This document shows positions 45,527 to 53,733 of a stretch of DNA of 64,000 nt, in pieces. Positions within the stretch are counted from its first letter, which is position 1. Each line of letters begins with the position of its first letter. Location of the stretch: assembly GCA_045600125.1 (NCBI GenBank), contig JAZRXH010000100.1:1-64000 (forward strand), read 5' to 3'. Under the pieces are notes generated by a model. It had not been told where the DNA came from, did no database searches, and was given only the letters and a program-made list of their open reading frames with translations. The DNA comes from SIG622 sp045600125. Its GTDB lineage: Bacteria > Bacillota > Clostridia > Oscillospirales > CAG-382. Both the position numbers and the translations under genes were made by a program.

Positions 45527-47225
45527 ATTCTTCTTCAATTTCAATGACAGCCTTGCGGGAGTTGATGGCACAGATGCGCGCCATGTCGAATTTCGGCTCT
45601 CTTTCGTAGGTGTACAGACCGTTCTGCTCCTGCTCTACGTCGTAAAGCTGGGTGTAGCAGAAGCCGCACATCCGGGGGCAGTCGAGAAGGACGTCGGTGA
45701 GTCCCTTGTATCTTTCGTAGAACTCCTCATATTCCCGGCAGGCGTTGCCGTAGCTCCAGTTCTTTCCTTCCTTTTCGAGCTTTATGCCGATGCCGCCGTA
45801 CTCGCTCATGAAGAAGGGCTCGCCCTTGTAGGTCTGGAATTTTCCTCTGAAATAATGGCTTCCGTCGCCGGTATCGAGGAAGGTCCCGAGACGCTCGGCA
45901 AAGACGGCGGGATCCTGCGTGTAGTCGTGAACGTCAAAGATGTCGGTGACCACGTGAACGCATCCGCTGGTGTCGATGCAGGGGCGGGAGGGGTCGATCT
46001 GCTTTGTCATATCATACACATTTTCAAGGAAGCCCTTCCGCTGATCCTCACTCGTTTCATTGAGGGGACACCAGCCGACGATGGCGGGATGGCTGATATC
46101 TCTTTCGAGGACCTCCTGCCACTCGGGAAGGAAATATTCGAGAACGCCGGGATTCGAAAGTCCCTGTCCCCAGTTACCGTACTCGCCCCAGACGATGTAG
46201 CCGAGACGGTCGCAATGGTAGAGGAACCGGGGCTCGAAGACCTTCTCATGAAGCCTTGCCCCGTTGAAGCCCGCCGCAAGGGACAGCTCAATGTCCCGCA
46301 CGAGGGTTGCCTCATCCTTCGCCGTATAGATGCCGTCGGGGTAGAAGCCCTGATCGAGGACGAGCCGCATGAAGAGAGGCTTGTGGTTGAGAAGGAACGC
46401 CGTTTCATTCAGCTCCACGCTCCGCATGCCGAAGTAGGTGCTGACCGTATCCTCCCCGAAGGTGAGTGTCATATCGTACAAGTTTCCGCAGCCTGCTTCC
46501 CACAGATGAAGCTCGGAAAGAGGAAGCTCCGCACTGAAGACCTTGCCGCATTTTCTTGTGACGCTGCCCACGGGTCTTCCTTCGTAGAACGCCTCGATGC
46601 CGATGCTGCCGGGGCACGAGACTACGCCGGAAACGGTTACAAGACAGTTGTCGATGTCCGGGATCACACGGAACTTTTCGATGCGTGCCTTGGGGGCAAA
46701 TTCAAGATAGACCGTCTGCCAGATGCCGGTGGTCCTTGTGTAAAAACAGCCGAAGGAATGATATTTCGGGGACTGCTTGCCGCTTCCCTGCATTCCGGGG
46801 AATACGTTGTCCTCGGCGCAGATGACGAGGGTGTTTTCCCCTTCCTTGACAAACCTTGTGATATCAAAGGAGAAGGAGGAATAGCCGCCCTTGTGGGTGC
46901 CGACCGAGACGCCGTTCACGAATACCTCGGCAAGATAATCGCAGGCGCCGATCCGGAGAAGAACGCTGCCCTCCGTCTGCGCCTTGTCCAGCGTCACGGT
47001 GCGCTTGTACCAGACGCAGCTTATGAAATCCTTACAGCCGATGCCGGACAGCTCGCTTTCGGGGCAGAAGGGCACGGTGATCTTTTTGTCAAAGCCGTTT
47101 CCCTCGGCAAGGCCTCTCTCTCTTCCGCTTTTTCCGAAGTCGAAGGCGAAGTCCCACTCGCCGTTGAGGTTCTGCCAGTTTTTCCGTACAAACTGAGGAT
47201 TCGGATGTTCGTTTCTCGGGTTCAT
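45525..47225 (-). CDS. GH2-family beta-glycosidase
   Basis: 566 residues, no signal peptide. N-terminal sugar-binding sandwich (about 15-165: LNGEWDFAFDFG, VFVNGVSVGTHKGGYSSF), immunoglobulin-like middle domain, and TIM barrel with acid/base WCPLNE and nucleophile FMSEYGG. These residues fit beta-galactosidase, beta-glucuronidase or beta-mannosidase; the short length without C-terminal domains resembles compact GH2 glucuronidases or galactosidases, but the sugar is not determined. AAAGGAAG is upstream. Divergent from the third AraC gene. Confidence 0.85.
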   Translation of the reverse strand: MNPRNEHPNPQFVRKNWQNLNGEWDFAFDFGKSGRERGLAEGNGFDKKITVPFCPESELSGIGCKDFISCVWYKRTVTLDKAQTEGSVLLRIGACDYLAEVFVNGVSVGTHKGGYSSFSFDITRFVKEGENTLVICAEDNVFPGMQGSGKQSPKYHSFGCFYTRTTGIWQTVYLEFAPKARIEKFRVIPDIDNCLVTVSGVVSCPGSIGIEAFYEGRPVGSVTRKCGKVFSAELPLSELHLWEAGCGNLYDMTLTFGEDTVSTYFGMRSVELNETAFLLNHKPLFMRLVLDQGFYPDGIYTAKDEATLVRDIELSLAAGFNGARLHEKVFEPRFLYHCDRLGYIVWGEYGNWGQGLSNPGVLEYFLPEWQEVLERDISHPAIVGWCPLNETSEDQRKGFLENVYDMTKQIDPSRPCIDTSGCVHVVTDIFDVHDYTQDPAVFAERLGTFLDTGDGSHYFRGKFQTYKGEPFFMSEYGGIGIKLEKEGKNWSYGNACREYEEFYERYKGLTDVLLDCPRMCGFCYTQLYDVEQEQNGLYTYEREPKFDMARICAINSRKAVIEIEEE

Positions 47226-47335
47226 GATTCTTGACTTCCTTTCTCTCTTTTACATTTTCCGCTTTGGATAAGCCGGGACGAAGATGCAGATCCTCCGGGT
47301 ATTTCTGCCGCCCGTTTCCGTGCCTTTACGGGTAT

Positions 47336-47364
47336 AGGATACCATACCGGGTACCCTTTTTCAA
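47336..47364 (-). promoter_or_regulatory. Promoter of the GH2 gene
   Basis: Minus strand TTGAAA (47364-47359), 17-bp spacer, TATCCT (47341-47336). The weak -10 suggests dependence on an activator. Its -35 lies 20 bp from the -35 of the divergent AraC promoter. Confidence 0.55.
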
Positions 47365-47383
47365 GCACATTTTCTTTTTTTTA

Positions 47384-47412
47384 TTGACTTTTTCTCTCAA
47401 AAATGCTATAAT
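47384..47412 (+). promoter_or_regulatory. Promoter of the AraC gene at 47449
   Basis: TTGACT (47384-47389), 17-bp spacer, TATAAT (47407-47412). Confidence 0.75.
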
Positions 47413-47448
47413 GTCCTTACAGTAACTCGGAAGGGGAAGAAAAGAACA

Positions 47449-48225
47449 ATGAAGGCGTTGCGTCTGCGTCATGCCTGGCCGGAGCCGAGCGGCTTTTCGA
47501 TCCGTCACAAGCCCGACCGGGAGGACTATATCTTTATCCACTTCTACAACTCCGTGGAGCTGACGGTCAACGGAAAAGCGTCGGTCACGGCGCCTCACGC
47601 CTGCGTCGTTTTCGACAGAAGCGCCGACGTATATTTCCGAAGCCCCACGCCGCTTCTGCACGACTGGCTCCATTTTTCCGGCGACGATACGGCGGACTTT
47701 CTGAAAAGCACGGGTATTTGCGTCAACACGGTATACTATCCCAAATCCCCGTCGGCGATCACCGAGGTCATGCGGGAACTGGAGGCGGAGTATTACGGTG
47801 CGGGAAAATTCTCGGACATCGTATGCGAAGGCAAGCTCCGGGAGCTGTTCGTAAAGCTGGCAAGAGGCGTGGACAGGGAAGAGATCCCCGTCATCTTCGG
47901 CAGCGAGGTCTTAAAGCGCTTCGCCCTTCTGCGGCGGGATATCCGCTCGAACCCGAAGGAGGACTGGCCGGCAAAACGGATGGCGGAGTACGTACATCTC
48001 AGCGAGTCGAGATTTTTCAGCGTCTACAAGGAAATATACGGCATTACCCCCAAGGATGAGGTCATCCGTGCAAGAGTCGAGTGTGCCAAAACGCTGCTGT
48101 GCGACGACAAGAATTCCCTTGAAAAGGTCGCCGAGATGGCGGGATATAAAAGCGTATTTCACTTTTTGCGGCAGTTCAAGAGCCGCACCGGCATGACGCC
48201 GGGAGAGTGGAGAAAAAACACATAA
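47449..48225 (+). CDS. AraC-family regulator, divergent from the GH2 gene
   Basis: 258 residues. N-terminal half is a compact sensor (FIHFYNSVELTVNGK, WLHFSGDD), C-terminal half a double HTH (AKRMAEYVHLSESRFFSVYKEIYG, LEKVAEMAGYKSVFHFLRQFKSRTG). GGAAGGGGAAG precedes the ATG. The histidine phosphatase gene begins 30 bp after its stop and may be co-transcribed. Confidence 0.92.
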   Translation: MKALRLRHAWPEPSGFSIRHKPDREDYIFIHFYNSVELTVNGKASVTAPHACVVFDRSADVYFRSPTPLLHDWLHFSGDDTADFLKSTGICVNTVYYPKSPSAITEVMRELEAEYYGAGKFSDIVCEGKLRELFVKLARGVDREEIPVIFGSEVLKRFALLRRDIRSNPKEDWPAKRMAEYVHLSESRFFSVYKEIYGITPKDEVIRARVECAKTLLCDDKNSLEKVAEMAGYKSVFHFLRQFKSRTGMTPGEWRKNT

Positions 48226-48255
48226 CAAGGCAAACCCGAAAGGAAAAAGCGAAAA

Positions 48256-48906
48256 ATGGCAAAAATCACAAGAATGATCTTTGTCCGTCACGGCGAGAGC
48301 GCCGGAAACAAGGACGGACGATTTTACGGACATACCGACGGCGAGCTGACCGAGCTCGGAAGATTGCAGGCGCAGAAGACGGCGGAATACCTGAAGGACT
48401 ACAAAATCGACGCCGCTTATGCATCCAGCCTCAGAAGAGCGTATGAGACCTGCGTCTGCATCGCCAAATACCACGATCTCGAGGTCATCCCCTGCGACGA
48501 TCTGCGGGAGGTCTATGCGGGAAAGTGGGAGAACGTACCCTTTAACGACATCGGCACCCTTTTCCCCGAGGACTACGACAAATGGATGAACGACTTCTGC
48601 CATTCCCGCCCCACGGGAGGCGAGAGCATCCGTGAGGTGACCGACAGAGTCAGCGCAGCGGTCTGGAGGATCGCCCGGGAGAACGTGGGAAAAACGGTTC
48701 TTCTGACCTTCCATGCGACTCCCATCTGTACATTGTATTACGAGTGGCTCCACCTCCCCTTCGAGGCGATGCGGCGCACGTGGGTGCGGAACGCCTCGGT
48801 GTCGGTCATCGACTACGACTGCGAAAACGGCACGGTCACCCCGGAATTCATCGACGAGGCGTCCTTCCTCGGCGACCTTGAAACGACGCTTCCCAAAAAC
48901 GTATAA
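48256..48906 (+). CDS. Histidine phosphatase superfamily protein (phosphoglycerate mutase-like)
   Basis: 216 residues. FVRHGESAGNKDGRFYGHTDGELTELG contains the catalytic RHG histidine (near residue 10); the second histidine is in LLTFHATP. It is a cofactor-independent-size broad phosphatase of the PhoE/CobC kind rather than a glycolytic mutase, judging by length and the ESAGN segment, but substrate is unknown. AAAGGAAAAAGC lies before the ATG. Confidence 0.88.
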   Translation: MAKITRMIFVRHGESAGNKDGRFYGHTDGELTELGRLQAQKTAEYLKDYKIDAAYASSLRRAYETCVCIAKYHDLEVIPCDDLREVYAGKWENVPFNDIGTLFPEDYDKWMNDFCHSRPTGGESIREVTDRVSAAVWRIARENVGKTVLLTFHATPICTLYYEWLHLPFEAMRRTWVRNASVSVIDYDCENGTVTPEFIDEASFLGDLETTLPKNV

Positions 48907-48995
48907 AAACGAATAACGCATAAAGACGCATCTTCGGAACTTCTGAGAAAGGATAAGAGCTTTTGCATTTTTGCAAAAGTCATGGTCATAACAAG

Positions 48996-50318
48996 ATGGA
49001 CAACGAACAGAAAATGCCGGTGCCCGTGATCAACGATACCGGGGCGGACGAAAAGGCGAAAAGGGTCATCCGCTACGACTTCACCGTAAAACCCTGGAAG
49101 CCCACCTTCCTCATGCTGGTCGCCAAATGGATCGTAGGCTGGCCCGACCTTGCCAGAAGAAAAACCACCATCAACAAGCACAACATGGAGGACATCGAGG
49201 ACAAGCCCTATCTTCTCCTCTCCAACCACGCCTCCATGGTGGATTTCAGCCTCATGCTCAGGGCGACCCATCCGCATCCCGTGAACAACGTGATGTCCAT
49301 CGAGTGCTTCCACATCTATACGAATCCAGTGTGCAAGATGCTCGGCTGTATGGGCAAGCGCAAGTTCGTACAGGACTTTAACCTCATCCGCAACATCAAA
49401 TACTGTCTGCATACCCTCGGCGATATTTTCTGCATGTACCCGGAGGCAAGGTACTCCCTCGAGGGCAAGACCTCCTATCTTCCCGACTCCCTCGGAAAGC
49501 TGGTAAAGCTCATGAAGGTGCCGGTGGTGGTCTTCAACATGAAGGGCAACTACGTTACCTGCCCCCAGTGGAACAAGCATCAGAAAAAATCCCCGGTGAT
49601 CGCCGACATGACCCAGATCATCACGGCAGAGGAGGCGGCGAGCCTTTCCGCCGAGGAGCTGAACGAGAGGATCAAAAAAGCGTTTGAATACGACGACTTC
49701 AAATGGCAGAAGGAAAACGGCATCGTCATCGACCATCCGAAGCGTGCCGAGAACCTGCATAAGCTTCTCTATAAATGCCCGCACTGCAAAAAAGAGTTCG
49801 AGATGGCGTCCGCCGGTACCGAGCTCCGGTGTAAGGCGTGCGGCAGAAGGTGGGAGATGACCGAGCTGGGAGAGCTCCGTGCCAAGGAGGGCGAAACTGA
49901 GTTTTCGCACATTCCGGACTGGACCGACTGGGAAAGAGAATGCGCCGCCGAGGAAATAAGAAACGGCACCTACAAGATCGAGAAAAAGGTGCGGGTCGAT
50001 ACCCTTCCGCATCCGCTGTTTCCCTACCGCAAGCAGGGGATCGGTACCTTCCGGCAGGATCTCGAGGGCACGAGGATACTCCTCGACAGCTACTACGGCG
50101 GCAAGCCCTTCGAGCTTTTCCGTGCGGCGGGCGAGCTGGACAGCATCCACATCGAATATGATTTCCGCCATATCAGCGACGCTCTTGAGGTATCGCTTCC
50201 CGACGACAGCTTCTGGTGCTTCTTCGAGAACGACGGCATGATCACCAAGGTCGCCTTCGCCGTGGAGGAGCTGTACAAGCAGAGCTGCGGAAGACTGAAC
50301 GGAGAAAACGGAAACTGA
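48996..50318 (+). CDS. PlsC-type acyltransferase with zinc ribbon
   Basis: 440 residues. The N-terminal half holds acyltransferase motif I NHASMVD and motif III YPEARYS (the usual PEGT/PEGR form is altered to PEAR), so it may acylate lysophosphatidate or a similar acceptor at the membrane. Then comes a zinc ribbon CPHCKKEFE...CKACGRRWEM (about 255-290) and a 150-residue C-terminal domain I do not recognise. The ATG at 48996 lacks a good ribosome site; a TTG at 48963 has AAAGGA 9 nt upstream, so the protein may begin 11 residues earlier. A small palindrome CTTTTGCA/TGCAAAAG (48960-48979) lies between the two. Confidence 0.8.
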   Translation: MDNEQKMPVPVINDTGADEKAKRVIRYDFTVKPWKPTFLMLVAKWIVGWPDLARRKTTINKHNMEDIEDKPYLLLSNHASMVDFSLMLRATHPHPVNNVMSIECFHIYTNPVCKMLGCMGKRKFVQDFNLIRNIKYCLHTLGDIFCMYPEARYSLEGKTSYLPDSLGKLVKLMKVPVVVFNMKGNYVTCPQWNKHQKKSPVIADMTQIITAEEAASLSAEELNERIKKAFEYDDFKWQKENGIVIDHPKRAENLHKLLYKCPHCKKEFEMASAGTELRCKACGRRWEMTELGELRAKEGETEFSHIPDWTDWERECAAEEIRNGTYKIEKKVRVDTLPHPLFPYRKQGIGTFRQDLEGTRILLDSYYGGKPFELFRAAGELDSIHIEYDFRHISDALEVSLPDDSFWCFFENDGMITKVAFAVEELYKQSCGRLNGENGN

Positions 50319-50357
50319 CTTTTTGCACAATCGTAATCACGAAAAGGAGCGATTCTC

Positions 50358-51137
50358 ATGCGCATCATGACAAGCAATATCTGGGGCGATTACTTCGGCA
50401 ACCCCGTAAGCGTGCGGGAGGGAGACCTGCTTTCAGTCTATGAAAAATACAGCCCCGACGTTCTGGGACTGCAGGAAGCCACAAAGGGCTGGTACGACGG
50501 AAAAATGTTCCCGGCGCTTTCGGAAAATTATCTTTTCGTCGGCACCGAGCTTTACGAAAACACGAATTTCGTCCCGCTTCTCGTGAAGAAGGGAAGGTTC
50601 GACCTCCGTGCCAAGGGTTACGAAATGCTGAACGATACCCCCGACCGCTCCAAGGCGATCACCTGGGCGTATCTTATCGACAAGGAGAGCGGCAAGGGCT
50701 TTGCCGTCTGCAACACCCACTTCTGGTGGAAGGCAGGGGAGGAGCATGAGCTTCTCCGGAAGCAGAACGCCGAGCAGCTCCTTTCGCTGATGCGCACTCT
50801 CGAAGCCCGCTTCGCCTGCCCGGTCTTTGCCTTCGGCGATATGAACTGCAATCTGAAATCCCCCGCCTTTGATTTCTACCGGGAGAACAGAGTAAAACTC
50901 CTCGAGCTCTGCGCAAAGGAGACCACGACGGCGTGCTCTTATCACTTCGACCCCGTTCTCGGGGAGGACGGAAGGTATCACGGCAAGATGCCCTCCGAAA
51001 AGCACGACGTGAACGTGTCCATCGACCACATCATCGGCATCGGCGATTTTACAGCCGAAAGGTTTGCCATCGTCACCGACCGGGAGGCGCTCGATGCGAC
51101 CGACCACTGCCCGGTCTTCACTGACGTGGAGATCTGA
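50358..51137 (+). CDS. Endonuclease/exonuclease/phosphatase family hydrolase
   Basis: 259 residues. The DNase I-like fold is shown by MTSNIWGD at the N terminus, LGLQEAT (metal-binding Glu), FGDMNCNL, SIDHIIG and the final DHCPVF (catalytic His). Family members cleave phosphodiesters or phosphomonoesters in nucleic acids, inositol phosphates or lipids; no signal peptide is present. AAAAGGAG lies upstream of the ATG. It is 39 bp after the acyltransferase gene. Confidence 0.88.
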   Translation: MRIMTSNIWGDYFGNPVSVREGDLLSVYEKYSPDVLGLQEATKGWYDGKMFPALSENYLFVGTELYENTNFVPLLVKKGRFDLRAKGYEMLNDTPDRSKAITWAYLIDKESGKGFAVCNTHFWWKAGEEHELLRKQNAEQLLSLMRTLEARFACPVFAFGDMNCNLKSPAFDFYRENRVKLLELCAKETTTACSYHFDPVLGEDGRYHGKMPSEKHDVNVSIDHIIGIGDFTAERFAIVTDREALDATDHCPVFTDVEI

Positions 51138-51246
51138 CCGATTTTGCGTTTCTCTTTCAAAAAAGATTTTCCGGGGAAGAGCACCGGAAAACAAGGAGAA
51201 AGCAAGGTAAAAACAAGAAAAAGCAAAAGAGAATACGGAACTCTGA

Positions 51247-51297
51247 CCGCCGTTTTCTTCTCACTCCGGGAGAGGAAACACGGCGGTTTTCCTTTTG
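51247..51297 (+). terminator. Terminator after the EEP hydrolase gene
   Basis: CCGCCGT (51247-51253) pairs with ACGGCGG (51280-51286), with a partial inner stem, followed by TTTTCCTTTT. Confidence 0.75.
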
Positions 51298-51410
51298 CCC
51301 TCCGCACCGGCTTTTTGCCGCATTTTAACGCATTCATCATTGTCCCGTGATTTTTTTACAAAATATGCGGAAATTCGACGAAAAAAGCCCGAATGTACAT
51401 ATTCCCGCCC

Positions 51411-51439
51411 TTGCTTTTTTCTTCCCATTGTGATATAAT
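51411..51439 (+). promoter_or_regulatory. Promoter of smpB
   Basis: TTGCTT (51411-51416), 17-bp spacer, TATAAT (51434-51439). Confidence 0.7.
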
Positions 51440-51589
51440 ACCGCAGAATGGATATAATGTGCAATGCTGTGCGCTGTCGGCAGGAACGGTAATTTTGTTT
51501 CTTTATGTATAATCCCGGAAAAAGGTTCTGCGCCGAAAAATGGCGGCGGAAGGCAAAGCACCGCAAAAGACGATAAGGGGAGTGAGAAT

Positions 51590-52069
51590 ATGGCAAACAA
51601 ACCCTCGAAGGACGGCATTTTCATTGCCGCACAGAATAAAAAAGCATATCACGACTATTTTGTCCTCGAGACCTACGAGGCGGGCATCGAGCTCTTCGGC
51701 ACCGAGGTAAAGAGCGTCCGTGCCTCGGGAGTCAACATGAAGGACTCCTACTGTTACATCGAAAAAGGCGAGCTGTATATGTCGGGCGTCCACATCAGCC
51801 CCTACGAAAAAGGCAATATCTTCAACAAGGACCCTCTGCGGATCCGCCGCCTTCTGATGCACAAGCGGGAGATCATGAAGCTCTTCGGCAGAGTCGGCAC
51901 CGAGGGTGTGACCCTCGTTCCGCTGAAAATGTACTTCAAGGGCTCGAAGGTCAAGGCGGAGATTGGCCTTTGCAAGGGTAAAAAGCTCTACGACAAGCGG
52001 GACGATGCCGCAAGGAAGCAGGCGCAGCGGGATATCGACCGCTACACCAAGGAAAACGACAGATACTGA
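51590..52069 (+). CDS. smpB: SsrA-binding protein SmpB
   Basis: 159 residues. NKKAYHDYFVLETYEAGIEL, GTEVKSVRASG, SPYEKGN and the C-terminal KLYDKRD...basic tail are the SmpB signature. It brings tmRNA to stalled ribosomes for trans-translation. AGGGGAG lies 8 nt before the ATG at 51590; the frame is open upstream without homology. The next gene starts 61 bp on. Confidence 0.97.
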   Translation: MANKPSKDGIFIAAQNKKAYHDYFVLETYEAGIELFGTEVKSVRASGVNMKDSYCYIEKGELYMSGVHISPYEKGNIFNKDPLRIRRLLMHKREIMKLFGRVGTEGVTLVPLKMYFKGSKVKAEIGLCKGKKLYDKRDDAARKQAQRDIDRYTKENDRY

Positions 52070-52130
52070 TTTTTGTTTTTCCCCGAAGAGGAAAAGAGGA
52101 GAAAACGAAAAAACGGAAGGAAAGAAAGGC

Positions 52131-53666
52131 ATGCTTTCAAAAGTAAAGAGCGCCGCCATATACGGGATCGAGGGCTGCGTGGTGGACGTTGAGTGCTACT
52201 GCACCAACAACATCCCGCATTTCGAGCTGGTCGGTCTTCCCGATACGTCGGTGCGTGAATCCTATAACCGGATACGGGCGGCGATCAAGAACTCGGATAT
52301 CCCGTTCCCGCCCATGAGCATCACCGTGAACCTTGCCCCGGCGGATATGCTGAAGCAGGGCACGGCTTACGATGCGGCGATCCTCGTGTCCATCCTCAAA
52401 TGCACCGAGCTCTGCGAGTGCGATCTTGACGGCAAGTGCTTCGCCGGAGAGCTTTCTCTCGGCGGTGAGCTGCGGCACACGAACGGTATCCTCGCCATGA
52501 CCATTGCGGCAAGGAATGCGGGGCTTCGTGAGATGTACGTGCCCATGGACAACGTGCCGGAGGCTTCGGTGGTGGACGGCATCGACGTGTACGGCGTGCC
52601 GGACGTGACCACCCTCGTGCTGCATCTTCTCAAAGGCGGCATTCTGAAGAAAGCCGAATGCGACAGAGATGCTCTCTTCAGGCTCTCCTACGAGGGCATG
52701 GCGGATTTTGCCGACGTAAAAGGGCAGGAGACGGTGAAAAAAGCCATCGAGGTCGCAGCGGCGGGCATGCACAATATACTGCTGATCGGTCCTCCCGGCA
52801 CCGGAAAGAGTATGCTGGCAAAGCGTATCCCCGGTATCCTGCCGCCCATGGATTTTGAAGAATCGCTCCGGACAACCGCCGTTTATTCGGCGGCGGGAAT
52901 GCTGGGAAGCGGGCAGGCGATGATCACAAGACGACCCTTCCGTTCCCCTCATCACACCATGTCGGCGGCGGGTCTTGTGGGCGGAGGAAAGATCCCTCAG
53001 CCCGGCGAGGTCTCTCTTGCGGACAACGGCGTGCTTTTCCTCGACGAGCTCCCCGAGTTCCCGAAGGACGTGACCGAGGGACTGCGGCAGCCTCTTGAGG
53101 ACGGGCAGGTGGTCATTACGAGAGTGAACGGAAAGTTCACCTTCCCCTGCCGCTTTATGCTGGTGGCGGCGATGAACCCCTGCAAGTGCGGATACTACGG
53201 CCATCCCACAAAGCCGTGTACCTGCCCCAAGGGCTCGATATCCAAATACCTTGCCAAAATATCGGGACCGCTCCTCGACCGAATGGACGTGCAGATCGAG
53301 GTGCCCTCCCTTACCTACGACGCTCTTGCCGAGCCGGCTCCTTCCGAAAGCAGTGAGAAGGTACGGGAGAGAGTGCTGGACGCCCGGGAGATCATGACAA
53401 AGCGCTATGCGGGCACCGGTGTCATCGCCAACGGCGACCTGCCTCCCGCCCTCATCCGGAAATACTGTATCCTCGAGGACGATGCGGCATCGCTTCTGAA
53501 GGTCTCCTTCGATAAGCTCGGACTTTCCGCAAGAGGCTACGACCGTATCCTCCGGGTATCGAGGACGGTGGCGGATATGGCAAAGAGCGAAAAGATCAAG
53601 CGGGAGCACATTGCGCAGGCGATCCAGTACCGGAGCCTTGACAGAAAGTACTGGAGCAACATCTGA
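52131..53666 (+). CDS. YifB/ComM-family Mg-chelatase-like AAA+ ATPase
   Basis: 511 residues. N-terminal Lon-protease-like fold (FELVGLPDTSVRESYNRIRAAI), AAA+ core with Walker A GPPGTGKSM and Walker B LFLDELPEF, a zinc-like CKCGYYGHPTKPCTC insertion, and the C-terminal Mg_chelatase_C domain. ComM is a helicase that promotes branch migration during natural transformation; in Gram-positives the role is less clear. GGAAGGAAAGAAAGG precedes the ATG at 52131. Confidence 0.92.
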   Translation: MLSKVKSAAIYGIEGCVVDVECYCTNNIPHFELVGLPDTSVRESYNRIRAAIKNSDIPFPPMSITVNLAPADMLKQGTAYDAAILVSILKCTELCECDLDGKCFAGELSLGGELRHTNGILAMTIAARNAGLREMYVPMDNVPEASVVDGIDVYGVPDVTTLVLHLLKGGILKKAECDRDALFRLSYEGMADFADVKGQETVKKAIEVAAAGMHNILLIGPPGTGKSMLAKRIPGILPPMDFEESLRTTAVYSAAGMLGSGQAMITRRPFRSPHHTMSAAGLVGGGKIPQPGEVSLADNGVLFLDELPEFPKDVTEGLRQPLEDGQVVITRVNGKFTFPCRFMLVAAMNPCKCGYYGHPTKPCTCPKGSISKYLAKISGPLLDRMDVQIEVPSLTYDALAEPAPSESSEKVRERVLDAREIMTKRYAGTGVIANGDLPPALIRKYCILEDDAASLLKVSFDKLGLSARGYDRILRVSRTVADMAKSEKIKREHIAQAIQYRSLDRKYWSNI

Positions 53667-53733
53667 GAAACCGAAAACGTAAAGACAAAGCGAACGAATA
53701 AACCACAAACAAAAAGAAAACGGAGAAAGACAA

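Larger units (their letters stand above)
51138..51589. other. Intergenic region before smpB
   Basis: No gene is supported. It holds the terminator of the upstream gene (51247-51297), an AT-rich stretch without recognised motifs (51298-51410), the smpB promoter (51411-51439), and a 150-nt leader. The expected tmRNA gene (ssrA) is not recognisable here. Confidence 0.6.

Noticed and set aside
48960..48979. CTTTTGCA/TGCAAAAG palindrome as a regulatory site
   Set aside because: It is short, AT-rich and lies between two alternative starts of the acyltransferase gene. Nothing else supports a function.
51298..51410. tmRNA gene beside smpB
   Set aside because: There is no tRNA-Ala-like end, no tag-peptide frame and no CCA; the sequence is AT-rich without the expected pairing.
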